From the NCBI GenBank assembly GCA_903632075.3, contig CAHIKZ030005437.1, positions 3,357,501-3,421,500 of the forward strand: a stretch of DNA of 64,000 bases, given 5' to 3'. A program made the position numbers and the translations under genes. The stretch is from Acanthosepion pharaonis (taxonomy: Eukaryota; Mollusca; Cephalopoda; Sepiida; Sepiidae). Below, piece after piece: positions 24,241 through 36,689 of the stretch (position 1 is the stretch's first letter; each line of letters starts with the position of its first letter). Under the pieces are notes generated by a model that was not told where the DNA came from, ran no database searches, and was given only the letters and a program-made list of their open reading frames with translations.

Positions 24241-25049
24241 GTGTGCCCTTAAACCAATGCTCATATAGACATAACTGCGATGTACGTGCAACGATCGGGA
24301 CGGAGCAGTATAGCATTTACAGAATCCAGTTGTATGGAAAACATTTATGTCGCAGAAAAAAAATCAAGTCCTGTCAAGGAAGCCGTACAAAGAAACACTC
24401 AAATCTAATGCAAGATCCAGATCAAAGGAAATAGAAGAACGTACCTTTTCTACCAAGGCTCTGCAAACTTCGATGAAAACTTCAAAAACATATTGCCGAA
24501 AGTGAACAAAGCCATCATGAAACTTTGTCAGTGTTCCGATTTCTCCAGATTGTGCGTTCAGGCTTATCTGCAGATCCGACACAGGATCCACTCATGAATT
24601 GCAAAATAAAATCTTCTTCGGATCCGAAGAACAACAGTGAATGATCATAGTTAGGATGACATTTTAATCGTCACAAATGGTTCCACAAAACGGTAATTAC
24701 TTATGCCTCAAAGCAAATAGTTTTAAGGTCGTCATGATGTATAGATTAAATAAATCCGGTGAGAACATGAATTCTTGTCACATGCCCCATTTGTTTTTGT
24801 GTATTCGACATATTTTTTAGTCTTCCAACATTCATTTCGCACATTTAACGTTATACTTCTAGTTGATATTGTGAAAGTCTTTTTCATGCTGCTAAAATAT
24901 TTCACATTTCATCTGTTAAGTAGAATGTAATCAATTACGATTCTGAATTTAAACGTTATTTTTAGTGGATACTTGTATCTTAATAGGTGCTGCGTTTATT
25001 TATCAAAGACTATATTTATTTATTTTTGTCTACCGGCCTGAAGAGCGAG
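24241..25049. other. Unassigned DNA
   Basis: Short overlapping frames of 66-75 residues occur on both strands near 24234-24591 with no recognised motif. I see nothing else. Confidence 0.4.
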
Positions 25050-25165
25050 AAATTTAATCATGGAAAAATATGCGCTCCATGGCAGGATATAAACCTGCGT
25101 CCCCCAATACATGTGGGAGCTAATGTTAAATCCGGCACACTCTAACCAACCTAGCCATGGATAGT
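25050..25165 (-). mobile_element. tRNA-like SINE head, minus strand
   Basis: On the minus strand, CATGGCTAGGTTGGTTAGAG supplies an A-box-like site. GCAGGTTTATATCCTGCC supplies a B-box-like site inside a TPsiC-like stem, about 50 nt downstream. It is a diverged tRNA-derived repeat; the acceptor stem is not closed. Confidence 0.6.
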
Positions 25166-25375
25166 CGGTCAGGCAAGGCCAAATTTTGTGGCTTCAAGTG
25201 AAATTTATCTCGTGATAAATCTTTCCAAATGTTCATATCTGCACAATTTATCTCGAGAATTAAATATGTAAGATAGATTCGGGCTAGAAAAATTGTTTAG
25301 AACGTCAAGACCTAGGAATTGATTCAATAAAATCTTTCCACTTCATATAAGCACAATTGGCTAAATGAGCTATGC

Positions 25376-25380
<5 letters not shown>

Positions 25381-25410
<30 letters not shown>
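25381..25410 (+). repeat. Poly(A) run of 30
   Basis: An uninterrupted A tract, possibly the tail of a retroposed copy, although no clear body or target duplication is visible beside it. Confidence 0.9.
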
Positions 25411-25412
<2 letters not shown>

Positions 25413-25780
25413 AAAACAGATTCCCGTAGTGACGACAGACGAAAACAAGTCTATTAACTCATGTTATATTATCCGAAAAACGTTCAGTTATGTCTAAACT
25501 ATGATTTGGAAACAACCGTTTTCTCAGATCAATAATTTAAATAGCTTCAAGATTATGAATCCTATAGTTCTTAAAGAAGGCACCACCGTCAGATCCTATA
25601 GATTTTTCCTGGGCTTATTCTTGATTACAGAATTGTGAATGCTTATATCTCTTCCCTGCTCACATATTATTTACAGTTTTCGTATTTGTTCTTTGATTGA
25701 TTGATTCATTTTCTACGGCTTATCAATAGATTTGCAGGTTATTTAAAGCCATAAAATATTTTTAGATTGTAAGATTTTTT

Positions 25781-26095
25781 TGTGGGTGGGGGATATTAAT
25801 TTATTGATAAAAGTTTTACTAATTAACCTATAGATGTAGGAGGAGAGGGGGTTTCATACATTTCTCAAGAGTATTTGCACGTAAGTGGATAAAACGAATC
25901 AAACGGGAATTGGAAATCTGCTTTCCGATTAACAATTCCAACCCAGTACCTATTACACCACTTGCACACACAAGCTTACAGCTCCCAGTATTCCCAAGCG
26001 AACACACGTCTAGGTACTGACCAGACTCGATGTTGCTTATCTTAGTTGATCGTACGGAAACTGGTATTTTAACATATGGCCATATGACGCTGTTT
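25781..26095 (-). mobile_element. SINE with 5S-rRNA-like head fused to a tRNA-like unit
   Basis: Complementing 26090 down to 25972 gives a nearly full-length 5S-rRNA-like sequence. On the plus strand this appears as AAGCTTACAGC, CCAGTATTCCCAAGCG, CTAGGTACTGACCAGACTCG, TGTTGCTTA and CATATGGCCATA. A degraded tRNA-like unit follows at 25965-25915, with a tail ending in AAAAGTTTTACTAATT. This is the best 5S-like head on the minus strand. The structure parallels 14098-14345, 36690-36958 and the plus-strand copy at 44640-44940. Confidence 0.8.
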
Positions 26096-26270
26096 GTTAA
26101 AATCCTTTATGAAATATTTTAGCTAAAGCCGGAAGTAAAGGAAATTAAAGTGATATTCTTTGTATGTGTGCACAGTTTTCATGAGCAAAAAAATTTTGTG
26201 TTGTTGATAATGAGGCATTTCTTGTGATTATTATTAGTATTATTACTATTATTATTCTACCGCCAATAAA

Positions 26271-26817
26271 CGAGGTCTGTCTGAAAATTAACGGCGTTAG
26301 ATGTGCCTTTTGAGCTATGGGTATCGTCCACAGCGATTTCTTGCCACAGGGAGAGACGACCAATCAGCAAGTCTACAAAGAGATCCTGTGGCGTTTGATT
26401 AGGTCGCGAGAAGAGATGAGATGTGCTGCAGAACAAATCGTGGCTGCTTCACTACACTGCGCATGCTCATAACATCTTGCACATCCACCCGCTTCTGTCC
26501 AAGAAAAAAAAATTCCGTGCAGGAGCAATCTCCTTATCCACCCGATCTTGCACCGTGTGATTTTCTTTTCCACATGTTCAAGGGGATAATCAAGGGGTCC
26601 CGTTTTGAAGATGTATAGGACATCAAGAGCGCGGTAACAACGGAGCTGAGGGCATCCAGGAAGAATCCTTCTTGCAGTGCCATAGAAGCGTGGTAAAGAA
26701 GAATAGAAAAGTGTATTGGACTGAACGGGGATTATTTGAAGAGGTAACCATGTAGTTTGTTCTTTGGAATTGAAATAAATTGTGATAGCACCCCCGTTAC
26801 TTTACAGAGGGACCTCA
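26271..26817 (+). mobile_element. Internally deleted mariner-type transposon
   Basis: The ends are imperfect inverted repeats of about 25 bp (GAGGTCTGTCTGAAAATTAA near 26272; its complement, with a few changes, ends near 26816). Between them, broken frames encode mariner transposase pieces. An early block reads LWRLIRSR, and a late block contains KKIPVQEQSPYPPDLAPCDF, the catalytic-region motif with its third acidic residue as in D,D34D mariners. This is followed by GSRFEDV and a GLNGDYFE end. Total length is far below the roughly 1.3 kb of an intact mariner, so the middle is deleted. It is a dead, non-autonomous copy. Confidence 0.85.
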
Positions 26818-26964
26818 TATATGCATTAAATGTATAAATCATCTGTGTGAAAAATGTGTGTGTGTATGTATGTATGTTCTTAGATGTGTGTATGCATTTG
26901 TGTATTTCAATTGATAGATATGTGCATATGAAGTTCTCACATGTCGAAAAATCACTCGACATTG

Positions 26965-27085
26965 TACAGTGTGTTCAGAAAGTCTCGTTCCCTCAACATT
27001 GACACTAACTCCCACAGACCTTGGTGTGTGACAGCGTCAACGAAATTTAATAAACTGAATCCAGTTCATATGTTTTGTATTACTG
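26965..27085 (+). repeat. Dispersed repeat shared with 42540-42640
   Basis: Both loci share the block TGACA-CGTCAA, then GAAATT-AATAAACTGAATCC, followed by a TTACTGTATTAC block. It starts after GTGTTCAGAAAGTCTCGTTC, which looks like a DNA-transposon-type terminus. No coding remains. Confidence 0.5.
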
Positions 27086-27850
27086 TATTACATTTTCTAT
27101 GGTTCATTACGTAGAAGCTGAAAATATTTTTGTTTTTGCCAATATGTATGCATTAGATAAATTTGCATGCATTTTACGATCTTATTAATACAAAGTTACA
27201 GCATTTCAGGTATGAAGTAATAAGAAAGCACATCTATTTGTACATACTGGGAGGAATTTTCACTTTTAAAATAAATTCTGTTTTGGGAAATTTGTTGTTC
27301 AATATGAAGAGTTTCTATTAGGATTCTATCCCACCAACGAGAAAAGAGTGAGATAACAATATTTCGGAGTGAGTAACAAGAAAATTAATTTACCTGGAGA
27401 CACGAGTTTCTTTCGATTTGCTAATGTTCATTGGGGCTTGTAGAAACTTCGAAACATCGAAGAATTCAAGTATATAAAATAAATTCCTCATAAATAAACA
27501 TCCTTCAGGAATATGTTCATATTTCCTGCAGCAATTGGCAGTAGAGAATTCTACGTTTTCATTCAATATTTGTTATATTTTATTAAGTTGAGTAACATTT
27601 CGCTTTTTAAATTCAATAATTCTCCAAAAAGCATTGCAGGGAGAATTTATTTCCATGTATTACATTTGATTATACGGTTTCTCTTTGCATTGGTGCAATA
27701 CTGGAAAAATAATGACTTTATATTTTTTGTTTGTCTATTTAACAATTGATCGATAAGTGAACAGGTATCTCGAAATATACTGGTAGGAGATTTGCAATGT
27801 TTAGACTAGTTTAATTGCATCCATATATATACATACATACAGACATACAT

Positions 27851-27886
<36 letters not shown>

Positions 27887-28434
27887 GTATATATATGCAC
27901 ATTTCATTGAATACGACAGACAAGGCGCTTTTAATTAGTTTTTTTATACAATTTCTCATGCGACTTTTTTCTTTTCAGATGATGAATTATATAAAAAGAA
28001 ACTGCCCGAATGTTCTTTTCCGAGAGTTTTCGTCTATGAATTTAGCCATTTTCAAGGATTAAACATTTTAACTGTTAAATAAGAAATAGTTTCTTATGCA
28101 TGTTTTATAAAATGTTTTCATTTTTCAAATTACGGTCAAGATATTGTGTCCATGTTCATAGAATTTAAATGCCCATTAAGGAATTGTATTCCTGATCAAT
28201 CAAAATTCGTAAATAATTATATCGACCACACTACAACATGTTTGACACGCAAACCCACTCTACATCTTTCTGACCATAGCTCAATTAGATCTCATTTAAA
28301 GATTCATGGACACTATTCGTAACATACTTGTTGACAACACAAATATAATAGCATCATCTACATTCAAAAAAGGCTTAAAATAATGGAAAGCATATTAATA
28401 CCCCCCCAAAAAAAAACAACATTTAATAATATCA

Positions 28435-28476
<42 letters not shown>

Positions 28477-28860
28477 CAGGAGATATTTAGACTAATATAC
28501 ATGCATCCTTAGAGATATTGAAATTCAAACAGAGTCAAAAAGGCACATGTGAATATGTAATAATTTCAAATATATGCATATCTATATACAGATGCTGAAT
28601 AACTGATAAAAGAATTAACACAAATCAAAATAAGCTGAAACCGGGGGAATTTACTCTTACAAGTACTAAATGCAACAAATAAAACTTCGGAGAAACCTCG
28701 ATGAATTTAAAAAATGAAATGAATATAAAATATTTGTAAAATATTAAAGGTTTTAATTGCATATTTAGTATGTTCCAACAGACTAACAGATAATACATAC
28801 ACACACGCGCATGCGCACACACACACACACACGCACGCATACACACACGCACTCAGCTCT
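27086..28860. other. Unassigned AT-rich DNA with microsatellites
   Basis: A (CA)n/(TA)n compound repeat lies at about 27835-27895, a (TA)n at about 28438-28473 and a CACACG-rich tract at about 28795-28850. No gene or repeat family is recognised between them. Confidence 0.45.
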
Positions 28861-28861
28861 T

Positions 28862-30503
28862 CCTGGATACTAAATCGAAAGCCTCAGATGCCGTGGACAA
28901 ACATCTGATGAACATAAAATATTGATGACCAAGTTCAAAGCCATCAAAGCTGATCTGCAGCGAAAATTACGCAGCATGCAGGACATTTGGTGGAGGAATA
29001 AGGGTGATGAAATACAGCTTGCCCCCGACACTAATGACTCAAAATGTCTGTACTAACTTCTGTATGAAGATTATGGACCATTATGTTCTCCTATCACACC
29101 TTTGCATTCAAAGGATGGAAAAGAGCTTTTTCGAGACCTTGTTGTTATTTCCCACAGCTGGAGAGAGCACTGATCAGCTTTTGAACAGACAATATGACGT
29201 TGATCTAGAGTTTATCGACTCAATCCTAAGTAGACCGGTTAAAGAAGATCTGGCAGATACTCCCTCTCTTGAGGAGGTTTAAGCTGCTGTCGAAAAACTG
29301 AATAATGGAAAGTCACCTTTTAACGATGGACTTCAGGCGGAAATTTCAGGTTTGCTCGGCCAAACATGAAACATCTCACTGATTTAATGCAGATGATCTG
29401 GGACGATGAGTCAAATTCCACAGGATTAGCGAGATAGATTAATTGTTCCGTTGTACAAAGGAAGTTGGCGTGGAGCAGTGGATATGCTATTTACAGCAAG
29501 ACAGTTACAGTAGAAATGTGTAGAACAGCGAATGGACTTGTATCAAGTATTTATTGATCTGACTAGGGCATTTGATACTGTGAATAGGGCAGTTCTTTTT
29601 GATTTTGAAAAAAAAAACTTGGCTGTCCTGATAAATTCATATCTTCCATGAGGATGTGAATGCTGTTGGGGATTTCGGTGTGGATGGGGGGATTACTGAA
29701 CCTATTACAGTGAAAAGTGGTGTGCATTTTGCTATGGTATTTAAGATGGCCTTCAACGAGTGTTCTGACGGTGTATACATCCGCTATAGCACTTCTGGAA
29801 GGCTATTTAACAGCAGGCGTCTCAGTGCAAACACAAAGGTTTAGATGAACATGGTTCGGGATCTGCTTTATGCTGACCATTGTGATTTTGTCGCTCATAT
29901 GGAGGGGTACTTGCGAATAAGTAAAGCGAGTGACGCGTTTGGAAAATTAGAGAAACGTCTAGAGACAATGATAAAAGTCTATTGTGCATGTGTGCTATCT
30001 GCCCTTCTCTATACCTGCGAAACCTGGACCATATACAGAAAGCACATAAAGCGTCTTGAACGCTTCCATCAACAATGCCTCAGGAGAATCCTTGTTGTTC
30101 GCTGGAAAATGTGCGTTAGTAACGTTGAGGTATTACAAGAAGCCAGGTGTCAAAGCATAGAATCGATCATTTTTCAGTGACGATTAAGATGGATCGACTA
30201 TCCAGCAACTGCTGTCTGGCGAAATCTTTGGAGGTAAGCGGCTGGCTCAGAAAACGAAAATGAGGTACTAGGATTGTTTGAAACCATCTTTGACGAAGTG
30301 TGGTATTGATTTTATGATCTGGGAGAGCAAGGCATTAGATCGGAGAAAGTGGAGGAGAGAGGTTCATGCAGAAAAGAATTTGCTTGAGAAAGAACGTGTT
30401 GAACAGGAAAAGCTGAAAAGAGATGTCCGGAACCGATGCGTAAATAAAGTGAAAGACGAAATGGTAATCAAGGTTGGTTTCAAATATATTGTATGTGACT
30501 GAG
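28862..30503 (+). pseudogene. LINE ORF2 relic (reverse transcriptase and C-terminal region)
   Basis: Broken frames run in order through a non-LTR retrotransposon ORF2: a block before the RT (DIWWRNK-like, near 28985), then WREHFDQLLNRQYDVDL-type sequence and an LEEV-AAVEKLNNGKSPFNDG block (near 29265-29335). Motif A reads VFIDLTRAFDTVN (near 29550). The motif C region reads LLYADHCDFVAH (near 29865), with His where the second catalytic Asp of YADD is expected. The C-terminal block contains LLYTCETWTIYRKHIKRLER and FHQQCLRRIL (near 30005-30090) and ends with IDFMIWESKALDRRKWR (near 30305-30355). Stops and frameshifts are frequent. The family differs from the LINE tail at 8865-9725. Not functional. 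Confidence 0.85.
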
Positions 30504-30854
30504 TCATACGCTTCCCCAACCATACCATTTAAATTTCTAACGAAATTTTCCTGTTTCTTGATATTTTTTATATCTTTTTAAAGTCATCTTTCTCTGTGGC
30601 AATGTGTGTTCGTATATCCTAGTCATATTCCTAGATACCTAAAAGTTCTTATTTGCTCATATAATACAATGTAATTTACTTTTCTAGCATATAGAATCAT
30701 TGACTGCCTCGTTTGTATGTAATAACCGGCATTGTAATGCTATTAACGAAAGAAAATTATGAAGCTTATCAAAGTTCATAAATACTTTCTTCAGCATGAG
30801 ATTTTATCAATAGACCTCAAACGATATCAAAACAAAACTGTAGAGAAATAAACG
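30504..30854. other. Unassigned DNA
   Basis: AT-rich stretch after the LINE relic. Nothing is recognised. Confidence 0.4.
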
Positions 30855-31765
30855 TCTTCGTTGCATTGCAAATCAGAAATCGATGGTGAAAAAATATCAT
30901 TTGATCAAGTGAGATTCATTAACGAATTTTGTCTCTTGATGCAGTCCAGAAAAAAAAGAACAAGCATAAGACAAAAGGAGGTGTCTTCATACGAAATTAT
31001 TTACATTGTGGCATTGCTGAGAGAACCAGAAGTCATAACAGGATTCATTATTGGCAGCCACAGTATTAGCATAAGATATTCAGATGACAAAGGGTTGAGA
31101 GAAAACGTAGGAAGAATCTACAGGAGGTAGTAAAAGAAACAGAGCAGAAAAAACTAAATATCAATTGTTTGAATGCAGAATCTATGGTTGTCAAGAAAAA
31201 GAACAGCCCAAGATACCAAATAAGAATTGGAAACACCAAAATAAAATACACATTTTAAAATATATAAAAAGCAATATAGCAGAGGACGGAAAATAAGACT
31301 CCAAAATCCAAAGACGGATTTGTATAGCGACCGATGCCTTTGAAAATGCAAGTAATGTTTTAAGAAACAGGAACATTTCGATAGAAAAGCTTACTGAACA
31401 ATTATGCAAGATAGGTTCTCTTTGATGTTAGCTAATGCTAGGCAAATGCTTCACACAGAAAGAAGTTTCTGGTAACAGGGATACTAAGAAGGTGGAAGAT
31501 GTGAGCAACGATGAAATTTTAGAGAAAATGGAAACAAAATGGACTCATATTTCGAATAAGAGAGAGACAATTGAAACTTCAGGGGCACATGAGGAACCAT
31601 TCATACTGAAGGCAGAAGAGGCAAAGAAAAGTAGCGAATAACTTACCTTACGAACACGTGTAAATAGTTGGCAGAACAGGAATTAGGAGAGAGAAAGACT
31701 GTCAAAAGACAAAGATTACAAAGAGCACTACAACGAACAGGAAGTTGTGGAAATATCACATAGAA
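30855..31765 (+). pseudogene. LINE reverse transcriptase 3'-end relic
   Basis: In broken plus-strand frames the text follows the same LINE family as 8865-9725, from an LREPEVITGFIIGSHSI-like block near 31010 and a degraded active-site block IRYSDDK near 31070. It continues through RIGNTKIKYT and an FENASNVLRNRNISIEKL-like block (near 31340-31390). It ends with an NDEILEKMETK-like block (31507-31540) and a degraded tail. The open frames of 89, 68 and 73 residues here are fragments of this relic. Confidence 0.7.
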
Positions 31766-33655
31766 GACTAAAAAAAAGGATTCGAAGCAATTTATTTCCT
31801 ATATACGTAATGTCGCAAGTCTTGCTACTCTCTCTCTCTATATATTTCCATAGCAAAGGTTCAAATGAGTTCCATTCTTTAGATCTATCACTTCGGACAT
31901 TTACAAGGAAAGTCATGTTAAATATACGGGATCGAATTATCTTAACTTCCTCGGTATTGAAAATCTGAGGTAAACGTTCCATTTAGAATTTCTACTTTGT
32001 GGAAGAGACTCCCTTGCCTCTCTGAAAATTATAATCTTAACATCAACAAGTAAAGAGTAAACCTTTATACATCTTCCTTGTCCTCAAGTTTCACTTCCTA
32101 CAACGTTGTCTTTTATCACATTTATCATAATCATTTTACAAATACCTTCTATCTTGAAAGGGAAACTTGTATTGAGTGAATTTGCATAAAAAGGTGCCTG
32201 CGAACATTATATTTTATATGCTCTGTTTCCACAATATCCTGTCCATTTTTGCTTAAAGCAATTCTCAGACATTTAACATCCTTCTTTCCCCCCACATCTG
32301 TAATCCATGCTCAGGAAGGTATTGAGTAGGTGTGATGAACATTCTCCCACCACCACTTCTGCTGCCTATCGTCAAAAATGGACTGTGCCTTATTATAAAT
32401 AGTTTTGTTTGTACTAACTGTTCTTTTGTGTCGAAGAAATCCTAATTTGGTTTACTCTGTTCCGTGTCTTTTATTGCAGTTTCCGCGGTTTCCCTTGGCT
32501 AACGCTTCTTTCAATATGCGCACTAAATGTTTTATTTCCCAAGCCGTCTTTCCAATATGTCCCTGGTATTCTGTGCATTTGACTACAGAATCACTTCTAA
32601 TTTCCCTTCTGTGAAAAATAAATTGTCTAGCGTTTACTGCCATCTAAAATATATTTACTTGTACACAACTAAAGTGCATTGATATTAAAAAACGCTGCTA
32701 TGTATATTTGCTGAGTGATCGCTTACTTCTTTATTTCACTTGATCCCTAAAAACGTTTTGACCTTATGAAATGTTTATCCTCAGTAGTTCATATTCTAAG
32801 GTTATGTATCTTGTTCCTGGTTTATTATCCCATGCTGCCCATTCTTTAAACATCCTGAATCAGCCATTGGTGAATGCAATCCTTTATTCTATGCAGCTTG
32901 GCAAATGAATGAGTGTTCTTGCAGCTTTGACTATTGCTTTAGATCCGTTTCCAAATACATACATATGCAGTTAAACGGGAAATATGGATCGATATGGCAT
33001 CTAGGCTAATATAGTGTTCAAGTGAAACCATAACAGATCGATCAGTTTTACGGGTACCAGAAGTAATATGACCTCACGTATTAATATTGCATCCATTGTA
33101 TCTCTGTCGATTTAGTTCAATATTATTTTCGAATGGAGGCAATAACAATAGCCTGAATGGCTTCAAAGATACTCCTTAAGGATGTAACAATAATCATTAG
33201 TCATCAACTTAATACTAATTTGACTAGAATTCAGTAAATATTTCAGATACTAAATGATGAATTGCTCATTGTTAATATTAGGTGCCTTTCGATATACGTA
33301 TTTACATTTTAATTATCATTAGTACATTGGACTGTCCTTGCTTATATTAAATGGATTTGAAAATATAACTATTATGCAATATAGTGTTATTGGGGCAAGC
33401 AACCGTACCCTCATAAGTAAACTCACCGGCATTCATTAGCCAAAGAATTAGCACTACGGTTGGTTGAAATTTTAAAAATAACTCTGAAATCATTTTTTTA
33501 TTTTATTTTCTTAGAAAATAAGCCTCTCAAATTAATTGTTGCCGTTCCTTCTAACATTTAATGGAGTTTCCTTCCTAGTCTTTCGTTTAAGCCAAGTCAA
33601 CATCGTGATCATGTTATTATCTTCTCTAGTTAGTTTTTGTTTCATCTTTTAATTA
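31766..33655. other. Unassigned DNA
   Basis: Short frames of 60-84 residues occur on both strands at 31728-32643 without motifs. I see no RNA gene or repeat family that I can name. Confidence 0.4.
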
Positions 33656-33720
33656 TTTAAATCCAAGCAAGGCAATAAAGGCACTAAGGCGCACGAGGTT
33701 ACTGAATAAAAGAATATGGG
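33656..33720 (+). repeat. Fragment of the CCAAGCAAGGC dispersed repeat
   Basis: ATCCAAGCAAGGCAATAAAG, then GCGCACGAGGTTACTGA, matches the first 60 bp of the repeats at 7015 and 7645. Confidence 0.5.
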
Positions 33721-34769
33721 AAAAACCTTGTGATATTTGTTGAAACCTTGTTAAAACCTTGTGACATTTATTTTAGTTTTTGCTGTTGCTGGGAGTCTTC
33801 AAATGATGTGATTTTTGTTATTTGGTAAAGAATATTTTTGCGATACTGTAGCGCCAATCTAGGAGATACAACAAAAGGGCGGTCGTCTTTAGGACCGACA
33901 GGGTGCATTTACTGGAAGCAATTTTTTGATTTATTGTATCTGAGAAATCGGTGGTATATAGGCTTGTTGTTTAAGACATTTCCGAACATGTTAGACGTCT
34001 TTCATGACATTCATATGAGAATATAGATTTGTAAAAATTATGATATATTTCCAAAGTGATAAAAAGGAAGGTATTATCGCCGTAAAATAGTGAAGCGAAA
34101 AAAAAATACTAACTTTCAGTATTAAATTTTCTTTTTGCTCTTCCCCATCATTGTTTAAATATATTGTTATATATTCATAGTTTTAAAATGTCCGTTTTTA
34201 AAGCCATAAAGAAATCGATAAACGAGAAGAGAACGTCATAAACTTTAAAAAAAATAAAGACGACAAAATGAATTATAGAATGGTTTTCAATAAAAAAATT
34301 GTACGCCAACATATGATGAGCTGAAAACATTTACTATCTCTCTCAAATTCTGATTTCACGTATAATTGACGTTTAATACAACATTCGGTTTCAAGTATAT
34401 ATTTCTGCAATTGCTGGGTTTGACGTATGTGAACGCTTATCATTACTACTTTTAGTAGATATACAGCAAACAAATATTATATAAGAATCCGATTTTATTT
34501 TAGACGCATTATGATAACGAGAAAATTATTCCTCATGCAATAATATTGCATCTATTACAATAAACTACAATTGTAAATTTATATGTTAGAAACGAATTTA
34601 ACACATCTAATTCATTCAATACAATCAACGAACAGGTTTTCAACATATTGCAAGAGTAAATTAAACTAAACATCGTTAAATATTAATTTTCTAAAGTTAC
34701 AGTAATTGCTTAGAAGAACAAGCTTCAATCATTTTCTAAGCTTTACTGGAGGTGTAAGAGACATTATCA
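33721..34769. other. Unassigned AT-rich DNA
   Basis: No recognised gene or repeat family. Confidence 0.4.
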
Positions 34770-34985
34770 CGGAACGGTGAATTGGCAAGCCGAGATTAAA
34801 TTTCATCATCATTTGTGTCATTCACTGTCGCACAAATTAATTGAAAGAGGCATGGATTCTACTCCAGCTATGGGTTAAATACCAGAGTAGATTGTGTTAT
34901 CTAATGATTACCTAATGATTGCGTAGCAACCGGTCTAAGGGAAATACAAAGGTAATGAAAAGTACTCCATAGTATTTTCCAAGAT
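34770..34985 (+). mobile_element. Octopus-type tRNA-derived SINE, diverged
   Basis: It shares ordered blocks with the copy at 18405-18685: AGCCGAGATTAAATTTC in place of the B-box region, then CCAGCTATGGGTTAAATA, CCAGAGTAGATTG, GCAACCGGTCTAAGGG and the AGTACTCC end. The head is degraded and the terminal hairpin is missing. Confidence 0.65.
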
Positions 34986-35009
34986 GTCATGGCAATTTTC
35001 AGACAATGA

Positions 35010-35545
35010 AGAAAATCTGCGAAAAACCATAGATGCTTAGGTCCCGAAGGTATATGCCATTTCTTCTTCTATGTGACTGTCTTTTGTACCTTTTAATAAA
35101 TTGTCATTTTTTAATTTCCCCTAAACCCTGTTCTGCCATACATTTACTTAAGCTTGCTAGGCAAATTACACGCTGTTTTCATCTGTTCATCTTGCGTTCA
35201 GTTTATCCCTTTTTGATGTTAAGTATAAGCGTCCTTTTTTTCTATTTTTTTCTAGAACTTCATCGCTTCTCAGATGTTCGGTCCATGTTATTCCAAGCAT
35301 CGTCTTGTACAACCACATTTCTGTTGATATTTCTTTATCTGTAAGAATATTGTCCAGCATCCTCTGCAATCTTTATATCACACAGTCCAATATATTTTAA
35401 ATCTCCTGTATATTTAGTTCATAGCTTTGTTGATTGAAACATCGCCAGAGTCGGAATTGTTCCAATTTTTCCCCAACTCTTTTAGTTCAAGAGATTAATT
35501 CGCACCAGTTAAAATTCCAGCTGCTTCAACCTGTAAATAAATCTT
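35010..35545 (-). pseudogene. LINE 3'-end relic, minus strand
   Basis: The minus strand, read in broken frames from 35380 downwards, gives MQRMLDNILTDKEISTEMWL, a decayed form of the E-AEMW-H/RMLRI block. It continues into a TWTEHLRSDEVLEKNRK-type block (near 35240-35290), as in the LINE family at 8865-9725. The 103-residue plus-strand frame is its antisense. Confidence 0.6.
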
Positions 35546-35999
35546 AGAGAAAAGACTTAGCATTTAATTATGCTTTAGAAATAAATGGACTACAATAAGA
35601 CAATATAATGGAAAATGTTAAAATTAATAGATAAAAACGATACTGAAAGAATAAAGAATTAAGAAAATATATACAGAACAAAATTCAAAAAAGAAGAGTA
35701 ACCGGTTACTGAAGAATACAGGAGGCAAAAGCAAATAACGGATGAAAAATGATTGGTGGCTTGGAAGCGAAGACGAAATAAAATGATTGAAAGTGAAACA
35801 TTCGAAATAGCACCACCGAAAAAAGAAAATGCATCATGCCCAATTATAGGAAGGTGGAAAAGAAAGTTATGCATACAATTAGTGAATACAGCAAACAGAC
35901 GTAGAAAAATAAGAAAGTTATTGATTGAAAATTGTGCGAACATCGTGGGTTCTACTATAGAAAGTAGCAAGAATAAATAAGATGTCGCTTGAAAATAAG
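35546..35999 (+). other. Unassigned tract with a Lys/Arg-rich 75-residue frame
   Basis: The plus-strand frame at 35753-35980 is rich in Arg and Lys, contains no domain that I know and lies next to LINE debris. It may be a piece of retroelement ORF. I do not call a gene. Confidence 0.25.
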
Positions 36000-36452
36000 A
36001 ACAGAAAATATCTGACTATATTCCTGAGATGAGGTACTGTAATTATCGACAGTATTTATATTGTTCGGGCTGTTGTTCTCATCTCTGATGCCATATTAAT
36101 GACGTTTCAGCCCTTGAAAAATTCGACGAAAGGATTCATGTTCCATTGGATAAAGCGTTGATTGGGTCCAATAATTTGACCCAGAGAGTCTTGAATTCAA
36201 TACATGGCTACTGCAGCGGTGAACAAAAACTTGGAGAATTGAGTTAAAGGGAGAGAACTGAGACATCCGGAAAAGGCAGGGAACGTGGAACTACAGCAAT
36301 CTACCTCTGTGGACGAAATAAAGGGTTCAGTTCGAAATTCCAATCACCCGAAGAGGACCGAAGCGTACAACGGTCGAAACATCGTGAATATGGCAACAAA
36401 GACTAGGACAACAGTTCGAAAAATGTAAATAGTGTAAATAAGAAGAAAAGAA
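36000..36452 (+). mobile_element. Foldback/tRNA-headed element, full-length but diverged
   Basis: It starts with the outer terminus CTGACTATATTCCTGAGATG, then an inverted right-end-like block (36055-36115: TTGTTCGGGCTGTTGTTCTC and GACGTTTC). A degraded tRNA-like unit follows (GGATAAAGCGTTGATTGGG; GTCTTGAATTCAATACATGG), then the body. It ends with AAATAAAGGGTTCAGTTCG, GAGGACCGAAGCGTACAACG, a GTCGAAAC block and GTAAATAGTGTAAATA. All parts are in the order seen at 44065-44455. Confidence 0.75.
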
Positions 36453-36689
36453 AATATTTTAAAACTTCAGTATTCAGAGAAATAACCGAATTGAAGCTAA
36501 AAATTACATACACTATTTGTGAATATAGAAAGAAAAGGGACAAACATTAACTGTGACCATAAAAGCAAAACAGAAAACATAGGAGCAAAACGTCGGAAAA
36601 ATATAGTGTTTATTAATTTTAAAAGGTTTTTAAGAACTTTTTAAAATGATTTTGTTGACTATGGTTCGTTTTGCGCTTATCAAACGAAA

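Noticed and set aside
25972..26090. Functional 5S rRNA gene
   Set aside because: The sequence is diverged, internally damaged and followed by a tRNA-like unit and a SINE tail shared with other copies.
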